This document shows positions 7,609 to 14,620 of a stretch of 64,000 nt of DNA, piece after piece (position 1 is the first letter of the stretch; every line of letters begins with the position of its first letter). A program made the translations under genes and the position numbers. Source of the stretch: Stenotrophomonas sp. ESTM1D_MKCIP4_1 (GTDB lineage Bacteria; Pseudomonadota; Gammaproteobacteria; Xanthomonadales; Xanthomonadaceae); NCBI RefSeq assembly GCF_003086895.1, contig NZ_CP026004.1:3012731-3076730 (forward strand). Direction: 5' to 3'. The notes below the pieces were generated by a model, which saw only the letters and a list, made by a program, of their open reading frames with translations, made no database searches and was not told the origin of the DNA.

Positions 7609-8991
7609 TTACTCGCCGCCGCCGGTGCCGCCGCCACCGCCGGTGCTCGGCTGTGCCACGGCCAGGGCCAGGCTGTTGGCCTGCAGGTTGCCGGTGCCCG
7701 AAGCGACGTTCACGCCGATGTTGCCCGAGGCGCCCGAGAACGCACTGCCCGACAGCGCCGAGGTGTTGGTCGCATTCACGTTCACCCAGCGGGTGGTCGT
7801 GACGGTACCGCTCAGGCTGGCGTACAGGTCGGCAATGCCCAGCTCGACGAACTGGCTGGTGCCGCTTTCACGCGTATCGAAGCCCAGGCCACCGACGCCC
7901 TGCCGGTACGGGTTCGGGGTGGCGTTCTGGATCTCGTTGTCCAGATCGATGTGCCCAGTGCTGTTGCCATCCGGATGCGGCAGGTCGCCATCCCAAGTGT
8001 CGAGGTAGTAGTTCGCCATCTGGTAGGCATTGCCCCGGCCACTGTAGGTACCGGCGCCATAGGCCAGGGTCAGGCCGCCCACGCCACCGCTCATGCCCAC
8101 TTCCACGGTGTCGGTGTAGGACTGCACGAAGCCGGCATTGGACACCGCGTTGCCGCTGGAGATCTGGTTGGAGCTGATGCTGGACTGGGCAATCGCACTG
8201 GTGGCCACCGAAGCAGCGAGCGCGTTCTTCTGCTCGTTGTTGTTGCCCGAGGCGATGTTCACGCCGATGTTGCCCGACGCGCCACCGAAGGCATTGCCAC
8301 CGAGGCTGGCGGCGTTGGTGACGCCGGAGTTCATGGTGACGTTGCCCATGCCGGCCTGGTTGACGAACACTTCTGCGTCGGCCATGCCGAAGCTGAAGGA
8401 CGCATCAGCGGCGGACAGCGAAGCGGCGTTGTCCTGCGCGTTGTTGTCACCGGCCGCGACGTTGAAGCCAAGGTTGCCGGAGGCACCGGAACCGACCTCG
8501 TCCGCGATGGACGCACTGTTGGTGACCAGGCTGTTGGAGCCTACGTTGTTGCTGACCGACTGGCGGTTGTCGATGACCGCAATGGCGGCCGAATCCAGGT
8601 CGATGTCACCGGTGATGGTCGGATCGCCGGAGAAGTTCACGTCACTGCTCAGGCGCAGATCCTTTTCCAGGTTCACGTCGACGCCGTGGTTGTTCTTTTC
8701 CTTGCGCTCGTCGGCCTGGATGTTGCTGTGCTTCTGTACCTGCTCGTTGACCGTGCGGTTGCGGGTCACGTTGGAGGTATCGGTGTTGCTGCGTACCGTG
8801 GTGTTGGTACGGGTCCAGTTGCGGACCTCGTTGTCGGTGTGGTTGTGGGTGTCGTTGCGGGTCTCGGTCACGACATGGTTGTGGTTGATGTTCGCGCTGG
8901 CGTTCTGGTTGTCCCAGCCGTTGGCCGCAGCAGCGGTCGAGGCAGAAGCAATTGCCATGGCGAGCAGAGACTGTTTGACGGTCGCTTTCAT
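7609..8991 (-). CDS. fapC: FapC-like major functional-amyloid subunit
   Basis: This 460-residue exported protein (signal about 1-23) has an Asn/His/Thr-rich head (about 24-100) and three copies of an amyloid repeat: GASGNLGFNVAAGDNNAQ, GASGNIGVNIASGNNNEQ and GASGNIGVNVASGTGNLQ. Long Ser/Asn/Gly-rich linkers separate them. The motif (G-x-x-G-V/F-N-x-A-x-G-x-x-N-x-Q) is that of Pseudomonas FapC/FapB. The gene is third in the operon, the FapC position, and is the largest repeat protein. The C-terminus is poly-Gly, and no cysteine occurs anywhere, so the C-terminal CxxC reported for Pseudomonas FapC is missing. Confidence 0.78.
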   Translation of the reverse strand: MKATVKQSLLAMAIASASTAAAANGWDNQNASANINHNHVVTETRNDTHNHTDNEVRNWTRTNTTVRSNTDTSNVTRNRTVNEQVQKHSNIQADERKEKNNHGVDVNLEKDLRLSSDVNFSGDPTITGDIDLDSAAIAVIDNRQSVSNNVGSNSLVTNSASIADEVGSGASGNLGFNVAAGDNNAQDNAASLSAADASFSFGMADAEVFVNQAGMGNVTMNSGVTNAASLGGNAFGGASGNIGVNIASGNNNEQKNALAASVATSAIAQSSISSNQISSGNAVSNAGFVQSYTDTVEVGMSGGVGGLTLAYGAGTYSGRGNAYQMANYYLDTWDGDLPHPDGNSTGHIDLDNEIQNATPNPYRQGVGGLGFDTRESGTSQFVELGIADLYASLSGTVTTTRWVNVNATNTSALSGSAFSGASGNIGVNVASGTGNLQANSLALAVAQPSTGGGGGTGGGE

Positions 8992-9036
8992 GGTGCCCTC
9001 TCTCTCATCAGTGATACATCGGGTGGTGGGTGGTAC

Positions 9037-9660
9037 TCACGGGTTGCCCTGGACGACCAGGCCAAGCACGTTGGCCGTGTCGTTGCGGGCTCCCGCGATC
9101 TGATTGAGTTGCAGGACACCGTCGAAGCCCCGCAGTGCCGAGGCGGAAACGCCGACACTGCGGATACCCGCCGCAACACCGTCACCGGTGTCGCCCTGCC
9201 CCCCTGCTGACGCGATGTCCGACGCCGCCAAAGCTGCGTCGTCGGTCTCGCGTATTCCTTGCCTGGCCAGCGTTGCGCTGACGACGTTGAGCGTCGTGTT
9301 GGCAATGCCGCTGGCCTGGTTGATCGATGCGATGCCACTGGCGCCGTTGAGCGCCTGCCCTTCGATATGCGCACTGGCCTGCAGCGGCCCGGACAGCACC
9401 ACGTCGGCATGGCGCTGCTGCCGTGCAGCGATGGCCACGTTGGCCTGGTCGCCGGTTGCCATGCCCTGCAGATTGGCCTGGATGTTCAGGTCGCCGGCGG
9501 CCTGGTTGACGCTGATGGCGCCGCTGGCACCGGCCAGCGCGCGGTCACCGATGCGCGCCACGTCCAGGTAGGACAACATGCCGCTGTAGTCGTCGGCCCA
9601 TGCCAGCGCCGGCACACCGGCCAGCACCAGCAGCAGCGCGCCACGTACCGTGCGCTTCAC
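9037..9660 (-). CDS. fapB: FapB-like minor amyloid subunit
   Basis: This 207-residue protein has a signal peptide (RGALLLVLAGVPALAWA, cleavage near 22). Three repeats follow: ALAGASGAISVNQAAGDLNI, ALNGASGIASINQASGIANT and the more divergent ALRGFDGVLQLNQIAGARND. Each has the Fap G-N-Q-A-G-N pattern. Short length, three repeats and position ahead of fapC fit FapB, the nucleator or minor subunit in Pseudomonas. No cysteines are present. Its ATG overlaps the upstream gene's stop by 4 nt (ATGA), indicating translational coupling. Confidence 0.68.
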   Translation of the reverse strand: MKRTVRGALLLVLAGVPALAWADDYSGMLSYLDVARIGDRALAGASGAISVNQAAGDLNIQANLQGMATGDQANVAIAARQQRHADVVLSGPLQASAHIEGQALNGASGIASINQASGIANTTLNVVSATLARQGIRETDDAALAASDIASAGGQGDTGDGVAAGIRSVGVSASALRGFDGVLQLNQIAGARNDTANVLGLVVQGNP

Positions 9661-10199
9661 TTGCCACCGCCCTGCGGCGCCGCCGCACCGAGCGGGAACT
9701 GCGCCAGTGCACCGCGGACGGTGTCACCGATGCCGCGGGTGGTGTTGCCGACCGCGCCCAGCGGGCCGCTCATCGCACCGCCCAGGCTGTTGCCGCCCAA
9801 TGCACCGTCACTGGAACGGCCCAGGGTGCCACCGAGTGCCTGGTGGGTCACCCGCTCGACGGTGGTGCCGCCCGGCGCGGCCACGTGCCCGGTCTGGCCC
9901 GCCCCGAGCCCGGCATAGTCGTCATCGCTCAGTTCGTCCATGCCAGTGCTGCCGCCACCGCTGCCGAGTGCGGTGGCGATCTCGCGTTGTGGCTTGGGAT
10001 CGGCGATCAACGCCATGCCGGGCGGCGCCATGCGATAGGCCGGACGTGCGGCCACATCCCGCAGCAGGACGATCTCGCCCGGCTGCGGCTTCACGCCCTG
10101 GCGCGCGCCGGAGGCGGTGGCCGCCAGCGGGCAGGCCAGGGCCAGCAGCAGCGCCAGCTGCCGGACCGAGGAACCGAGATGGGTGGTGCTGCTGTCCAT
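9657..10199 (-). CDS. First gene of Fap-like operon, exported, possible FapA
   Basis: This 180-residue protein has a signal peptide (VRQLALLLALACPLAATASGA). An ordered segment follows (EIVLLRDVAARPAYRMAPPG), then a Gly/Ser-rich low-complexity tail (about 80-180). I cannot match it to FapA by sequence; the suggestion rests on being first in a colinear operon and exported. FapA in Pseudomonas is a periplasmic chaperone affecting fibre composition. GGGAG precedes the ATG, and the sigma-54 promoter ends about 34 bp upstream of the start. Confidence 0.6.
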   Translation of the reverse strand: MDSSTTHLGSSVRQLALLLALACPLAATASGARQGVKPQPGEIVLLRDVAARPAYRMAPPGMALIADPKPQREIATALGSGGGSTGMDELSDDDYAGLGAGQTGHVAAPGGTTVERVTHQALGGTLGRSSDGALGGNSLGGAMSGPLGAVGNTTRGIGDTVRGALAQFPLGAAAPQGGGK

Positions 10200-10232
10200 G
10201 CCGCTCTCCCGTTGCGTATGCGCAGGGACAGA

Positions 10233-10247
10233 GCAGTTTCCGTGCCA
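10233..10247 (-). promoter_or_regulatory. Sigma-54 (-24/-12) promoter of Fap-like operon
   Basis: On the minus strand it reads TGGCACGGAAACTGC. The invariant GG and GC are separated by exactly 10 bp, and the match to TGGCACG-N4-TTGC has one mismatch (CTGC). It lies 34 bp upstream of the first operon start codon. Together with the neighbouring GAFTGA-containing activator it strongly suggests RpoN control. Confidence 0.8.
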
Positions 10248-10310
10248 ACTCCGGAAAGGCCTGACAGCAGGCGATCCCGCCCATTGCGGGCGGGTGGATT
10301 GCCAGCACGG

Positions 10311-10416
10311 TGTTACAGAAGCGTTCGGATTCCGTTCACCTTAACGCGCAGGAAACAACGCTGCACAAGGCGCGGACGGGGCTGTATCAGCGGTGTTACA
10401 GGCGCTGATACAGCCC
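10311..10416. promoter_or_regulatory. Candidate upstream activator sites (TGWTACAG array)
   Basis: Upstream of the sigma-54 promoter, TGTTACAG occurs at 10311 and 10394, TGATACAG at 10406, and the inverted form CTGTATCA at 10382. The last two form part of a perfect 14-bp inverted repeat (10379-10392 with 10403-10416, starting GGGCTGTATCAGCG). The two CGGTGTTACAG copies are 83 bp apart. Distance (about 65-170 bp from -24) suits an enhancer for the VpsR-like activator. No T-run follows the inverted repeat, so it is a poor terminator for the symporter gene ending at 10431. Confidence 0.6.
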
Positions 10417-10430
10417 GTTGCAGTGCCGCT

Positions 10431-11765
10431 TCAGCTACGCGGCGGCGTCGGATCGGGGTCATCCAGACCGACATTGGTGGACGGGTTGTCATACACAGAC
10501 TGGTCAAGCAGACCCGTTTCCTTGGCCACCAGTACCGGTACCAGCATCTGTCCGGTCACATTGGTCATCGTGCGCATCATGTCCAGGATGCGGTCAATGG
10601 CATACAGGTAACCAATGGTTTCCAGCGGCAGGTTGGCCGCGCTCAGCACCACGGTAGCCATGATGACCGCCGTGCCCGGCACGCCGGCCGTGCCGAAGCT
10701 GCCCAGCACCGAAGCGATCAGCACCACCACGTACTGCTCGGGCGTCAGCGGCACGCCGCTGTACTGGGCAATGAACACCGCACACAACGCCGGATAGATC
10801 GCACCACAGCCGTCCATCTTGATGCTTGCACCCAGCGGCACCGCGAAGGAGCCGTAGTCCTTGTTCACGCCCAGGTTGTGGGTGATCGAGCGCAGCGCCA
10901 CCGGCATCGCGGCGAAGCTGGACGAACTGACGAAGGCCACCTGCATGCCCGGCGCGGCACCCCGGAAGAACTTCAGCGGATTGAGCCCGTGCGACAGCAG
11001 CAGCGCGCTGTAGACCACCACGATGTGCAGCGCGCAGGCGACGTACAGGGCCAGCACGAAGTGGCCCAGCGGCAGCAGCTTCTCGAAGCCATAGCTGCCG
11101 ACCAGGCCGGCGATCAGGCCGAACGTACCGATCGGGGTGACTTCCAGCACGAAGCGGGTCACCTGGATCATGATGTCGCTCATCTGGCCGACCAGCCTGC
11201 GCGCCTCGGTCACCTTCTCGCCGAGCTTGACGATGGCAAAGCCCACCAGGCCGGCGAAGAAGATCACCGGCAGGATCGAACCACGGCCGGCCGCCAGCAC
11301 GGTCTCGCCAGCGGCATTGACCTTGGTGCCGATGCCCGACAGTGCGTAGAACACGTTGGACGGCACCACATCCAGCAGCACCTGCACCACGCTGGGCACT
11401 TCGCGCGGCACGTAGTTGTTGGCCATCGACAGCTGCAGGCCACCCGCACCCGGCTGCAGCACCGTGCCCACTCCCAGGCCCACGCACACCGCCAGCGCGG
11501 CCGTGATGATGAACCACAGGAACGTGCGGCCACTGAGCGCGGCGACCGATTTCTGGCCGTGCAGCGAAGAGATGGCATTGATGACCGCAAAGAACACCAG
11601 CGGCACGGCGATCATCTTGATGAGGGTGACGTACAGTTCGCCGAGCGGGCCGAACCACGTTTCAGCAGCCGGGCCAAACGCCCAGCCCGCCAGCGCGCCG
11701 AGCACGAAGCCACCGACCACGCGCTGCCAGAATGGAATCCGCAGCCAGGCAGAGACCAGCTTCAT
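10431..11765 (-). CDS. Dicarboxylate/amino acid:cation symporter (DAACS family)
   Basis: This 444-residue multi-pass protein has the family hallmarks: the serine-rich re-entrant loop FVSSSSFAAMP (about 280), the motif IYPALCAVFIAQ, and the substrate/cation-binding helix DRILDMMRTMTNVTG near the C-terminus. Relatives (GltP, DctA, GltT) import glutamate/aspartate or C4-dicarboxylates with Na+ or H+. The exact substrate cannot be read from the sequence. The ATG at 11765 gives the standard N-terminus; an upstream extension is not hydrophobic. It is divergent from the alkaline phosphatase gene. Confidence 0.88.
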   Translation of the reverse strand: MKLVSAWLRIPFWQRVVGGFVLGALAGWAFGPAAETWFGPLGELYVTLIKMIAVPLVFFAVINAISSLHGQKSVAALSGRTFLWFIITAALAVCVGLGVGTVLQPGAGGLQLSMANNYVPREVPSVVQVLLDVVPSNVFYALSGIGTKVNAAGETVLAAGRGSILPVIFFAGLVGFAIVKLGEKVTEARRLVGQMSDIMIQVTRFVLEVTPIGTFGLIAGLVGSYGFEKLLPLGHFVLALYVACALHIVVVYSALLLSHGLNPLKFFRGAAPGMQVAFVSSSSFAAMPVALRSITHNLGVNKDYGSFAVPLGASIKMDGCGAIYPALCAVFIAQYSGVPLTPEQYVVVLIASVLGSFGTAGVPGTAVIMATVVLSAANLPLETIGYLYAIDRILDMMRTMTNVTGQMLVPVLVAKETGLLDQSVYDNPSTNVGLDDPDPTPPRS

Positions 11766-11917
11766 AGGCAATCCAAGGGGAGGAAAGGATGGATGCACGA
11801 TAGCCCATGGGCGCCCTGCGAACGACCGCCCCACCGGCAAATCAGTGTGTCATCGGCGTGCCTTGCTGCGTTGGGCATAATGAATGCCCCGTTACAGTTT
11901 GTGAGATCCCAGCGTCC

Positions 11918-13624
11918 ATGCGTCGTTCCGTCTCCCTGTTGGCCGCCTGCGCCACCACGCTTCTGCTCGGCGCCTGCGCCAGCACCTCCCCCGCCTCCGC
12001 CCCGGCCGGCCTGAAGGTCGCCGTTGATCCCGTGGCCCATCCGGCCGGCGAGACCTCGCAGTGGTGGTACCGCAGCGGTGCAGCCCAGGCGGCCGCCAAT
12101 GGCGCGATGTCCGGCAAGGCGAAGAATGTCATCCTGTTCCTGGGCGACGGCATGAGCCTGACCACGGTGGCCGCCTCGCGCATCTACGAAGGCCAGCAGA
12201 AGGGCGGATCGGGCGAAGAGAACCTGCTGTCCTGGGAGCGCTTCCCGGCCACGGCGTTCAGCAAGACCTACAACACCGATTCGCAGACGCCGGATTCGGC
12301 GGGCACGATGACCGCCATCACCACCGGCGTGAAAACCCACATGGGCGCGATCGGTGTCAGCGCCGGCAACCGCAGCGATTGCGCCGACAGCCTGAACAAG
12401 GGACTGCTGACCTGGCTGCAGCTGGCCGACAGCGCCGGCCTGGCCACCGGCATCGTCTCCACCGCGCGCCTGACCCATGCCACCCCGGCGGCCACCTACG
12501 CGCACTCGCCCGAGCGCAACTGGGAGAACGACACCGACCTGACCGACGCGGCCAAGGCTGCCGGCTGCAAGGACATCGCCCAGCAGCTGCTGTCGACCTC
12601 GCGCTATGGCCGTGGCCCGCTGGTTGCCCTTGGCGGCGGTCGCGGCGAGTTCACCACCGTGGAAGAGCGCGACCCCGAGTACGACGACAAGGTTGGCCAG
12701 CGCCTGGATGGGCGCAGCCTGGTGCAGGAATGGCAGCAGGCACATCCGCAGGGTGCCTACGTCTGGAACAGCAAGCAGCTTGCGGCCGCAGCCACCGCAC
12801 CGGCGATCCTCGGCCTGTTCGAGCCCGACCACATGCGCTACGAATACGAGCGCCCGCAGGATCCGGCCGGCGAGCCGAGCCTGGCCGAGCTGACCGCTGC
12901 GGCCATCAAGAACCTCTCGCAGCACCAGGAAGGCTACGTGCTGATGATTGAAGGCGCGCGCATCGACCACGCCAACCACAGCGGCAACGCCTACCGTGCG
13001 CTGACCGAAACGGTGGCGCTGTCCGACGCGGTGCGCGTGGCCAACGAACTGACCTCGGCCGATGACACCCTGATCATCGTCACGGCCGACCATTCGCACA
13101 CGCTCAACTTCGTCGGCTACCCGGCACGCGGCAACCCGATCCTGGGCAAGGTGAAGGACAAGGGCGGCGAAGACGGCGCCGGCAAGCTGGACGATGCACT
13201 GGACGGCAACGGTCAGCCGTACACCACGCTGAGCTATGCCAACGGCCCCGGCTACACCGGTGCGACGAACCAGCAGCCGGCCGGTGCCAAGCGTTACCCG
13301 CACAACCCGAGCAGCTTCGAGCCGGCCACTGGCCGCCCGGACCTGCATGCCGTGGACACCCAGCACCCGGACTACATGCAGGAAGCACTGGTGCCGATGA
13401 AGTCCGAATCGCACGGCGGTGAAGACGTGGGTATCTGGGCACGTGGCCCGGGCAGCAAGGCCATCCGCGGCACCCTGGAACAGAACGCGATCTACCACAT
13501 GATCGTGCAGGCCACCCCGGCCCTGCGCGAGCGCCTTTGCCAGGCCGGCACCTGCGACGCGCAGGGCGTGCCGGTGCAGCTGCCTGCACCGACCAAGTTC
13601 GAGCGCAAGGCCGAGGCGCAGTGA
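11918..13624 (+). CDS. Alkaline phosphatase, lipoprotein
   Basis: This 568-residue PhoA-superfamily enzyme has an N-terminal lipobox (LLGAC, Cys20), so it is probably anchored in the envelope. Asp77 in LFLGDGMS is the metal ligand. The phosphorylated serine is Ser127 in TPDSAGTMTA. IEGARIDHANH, TADHSHT and SHGGEDVGIWA supply the remaining zinc ligands. It hydrolyses phosphomonoesters in the periplasm. It is longer than E. coli PhoA (about 470), with an insertion between the last His motifs. The next gene overlaps its stop by 4 nt. No convincing Pho box is seen upstream. Confidence 0.9.
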   Translation: MRRSVSLLAACATTLLLGACASTSPASAPAGLKVAVDPVAHPAGETSQWWYRSGAAQAAANGAMSGKAKNVILFLGDGMSLTTVAASRIYEGQQKGGSGEENLLSWERFPATAFSKTYNTDSQTPDSAGTMTAITTGVKTHMGAIGVSAGNRSDCADSLNKGLLTWLQLADSAGLATGIVSTARLTHATPAATYAHSPERNWENDTDLTDAAKAAGCKDIAQQLLSTSRYGRGPLVALGGGRGEFTTVEERDPEYDDKVGQRLDGRSLVQEWQQAHPQGAYVWNSKQLAAAATAPAILGLFEPDHMRYEYERPQDPAGEPSLAELTAAAIKNLSQHQEGYVLMIEGARIDHANHSGNAYRALTETVALSDAVRVANELTSADDTLIIVTADHSHTLNFVGYPARGNPILGKVKDKGGEDGAGKLDDALDGNGQPYTTLSYANGPGYTGATNQQPAGAKRYPHNPSSFEPATGRPDLHAVDTQHPDYMQEALVPMKSESHGGEDVGIWARGPGSKAIRGTLEQNAIYHMIVQATPALRERLCQAGTCDAQGVPVQLPAPTKFERKAEAQ

Positions 13625-14157
13625 CGGGTCTGCCGGACCTCAGCGGCGGCCGCCTCGTGCGGTCGCTGGTGCTGTGCAGCCTGCTCGCCAGCAGCGCTGT
13701 ACTGGCACAGGCACCCGTGTGCAGGCAGCTGACTGAAGAGGATGGCCTGCGGGCCCTGCCCGGCTGCGAAGTGGACGGGCAGCAGGTGAAGATCAGCGCC
13801 GAAGCACTGAAGACGCTGACGTACGACGAGGATGGACTGGCGGTGGTGCATGCCGGCGACGGCTTCCATTACGTGGATCGCACCGGCCGCAGCCTGCCGG
13901 TGCTGACCTGGGACAACGGTGCGGAATCGCCGCAGGAAGGCCTGTTGCGCGGGCGCGTGGGTGACCGTGTTGGTTACTTCGATCTGCAGTTCCGGCAGGT
14001 GATTCCCGCGCTGTTTGATTTCGCGTGGCCGTTCGAGGACGGCGTAGCGGAGGTCTGCAACGGGTGCCGGCGTGGCACGCCCGATGGCGATGGGCATACG
14101 CCGATGGAAGGCGGCGAGTGGTTCCGCATCGACCGCTCGGGGCGCCGGGTCAAATAG
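13621..14157 (+). CDS. Exported WG repeat-containing protein
   Basis: This 178-residue protein starts at a GTG overlapping the phosphatase stop (GTGA), so translation is probably coupled. A signal peptide is visible (VRSLVLCSLLASSAVLAQA). The mature part contains WG-type beta units, for example VGYFDLQFRQVIPALFDFAW and DGFHYVDRTGRSL, which commonly form interaction surfaces. There are two cysteine pairs. No enzymatic motif is visible; a partner role for the phosphatase is inferred only from coupling. Confidence 0.7.
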   Translation: MTGLPDLSGGRLVRSLVLCSLLASSAVLAQAPVCRQLTEEDGLRALPGCEVDGQQVKISAEALKTLTYDEDGLAVVHAGDGFHYVDRTGRSLPVLTWDNGAESPQEGLLRGRVGDRVGYFDLQFRQVIPALFDFAWPFEDGVAEVCNGCRRGTPDGDGHTPMEGGEWFRIDRSGRRVK

Positions 14158-14190
14158 GTTCTTTTTGCAGGGCTGCGCCCTGCCCCCCCG

Positions 14191-14213
14191 GTAGTGCCGG
14201 CCGCTGGCCGGCA
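14191..14213 (+). repeat. SMAG palindrome
   Basis: GTAG head followed by TGCCGGCCGCTGGCCGGCA. A copy of this SMAG together with the downstream motif AAGAGCGGCATTCCGTGG (14225-14242) recurs in inverse orientation at 52288-52339. Confidence 0.85.
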
Positions 14214-14277
14214 ACCTCAACGTCAAGAGCGGCATTCCGTGGGATGGCGGGGCACTGACAGATCCCCGCGGCTGTTG

Positions 14278-14302
14278 GTAGGTGCCGACCGTTGGTCGGC
14301 AC
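14278..14302 (+). repeat. SMAG palindrome
   Basis: GTAG head followed by GTGCCGACCGTTGGTCGGCAC, an 8-bp stem around a short central loop. Confidence 0.85.
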
Positions 14303-14327
14303 ATCTGTCAGATATCGATATTCAAAT

Positions 14328-14366
14328 GGGGTCAGAGCCCGTTGCGCAGCAACGGGATCCGACCCC
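14328..14366. repeat. GGGGTC-type palindrome
   Basis: A 39-bp palindrome: GGGGTCAGAGCCCGTTGC, GCA, then GCAACGGGATCCGACCCC. A nearly identical copy lies at 52215-52253 (one mismatch), and variants at 52158, 56179 and 57053. It lacks the GTAG head, so it appears to be a separate family. Confidence 0.8.
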
Positions 14367-14400
14367 GTGCCGTTCCGACAGCTCGCGGAGAACTGTCGAA

Positions 14401-14502
14401 GGCGGGGTGGGTCCGGTTGAGGGGGCGTGAGCCGCATGGATGCGGCGACCGAGCTTACATGGACGTACTTGCAGCGCCCCCCTCAACCGGACCCACCCCG
14501 CC
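14401..14502. repeat. Long inverted repeat / hairpin element
   Basis: The left arm at 14401-14427 (GGCGGGGTGGGTCCGGTTGA then GGGGGCG) pairs with 14475-14502, with a single bulged base. The loop of about 47 bp contains GCCGCATGGATGCGGCGACC, itself a small hairpin. The function is unknown, and no T-run makes it a standard terminator. Confidence 0.65.
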
Positions 14503-14518
14503 ATCCCACGGAACGCCC

Positions 14519-14572
14519 GCTGTTGCTGTTGCTTCGGCTGTTGCTGTTGCTTCGGCCGTTGCCGTTGCATTG
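14519..14572. repeat. 18-bp tandem repeat, three copies
   Basis: GCTGTTGCTGTTGCTTCG occurs twice perfectly (14519-14536, 14537-14554), followed by a degenerate third copy (14555-14572). It ends 48 bp before the tilS start and could vary in copy number by slippage. Confidence 0.8.
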
Positions 14573-14620
14573 AGCAGGTGCAGGGGCGCAGCCCTGCCGG
14601 GCAACCCTATACTTGCCGCC

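Larger units (their letters stand above)
14158..14620. other. Gene-free intergenic region built from repeats
   Basis: This gap of 463 bp holds no credible gene. From left to right it contains two SMAG palindromes (14191-14213, 14278-14302), a GGGGTC-type palindrome (14328-14366), a 27/28-bp inverted repeat forming a long hairpin (14401-14502), and an 18-bp tandem repeat (14519-14572). A pair of 22-bp inverted repeats with one mismatch (14231-14252 and 14496-14517, containing TTCCGTGGGATGGCGGGG) brackets most of it, like a MITE. Confidence 0.7.

Noticed and set aside
10379..10416. Inverted repeat as terminator of the symporter gene
   Set aside because: There is no T-run on the minus strand after the stem, and its half-sites match others nearer the sigma-54 promoter, so an activator site fits better.
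11766..11917. Pho box upstream of the alkaline phosphatase
   Set aside because: Only one weak GTGTCAT half-site is visible; the second half does not match CTGTCAT.
14282..14620. Upstream in-frame start for tilS
   Set aside because: The extension would translate palindromes and the 18-bp repeat; the PP-loop lies at the expected distance from GTG 14621.
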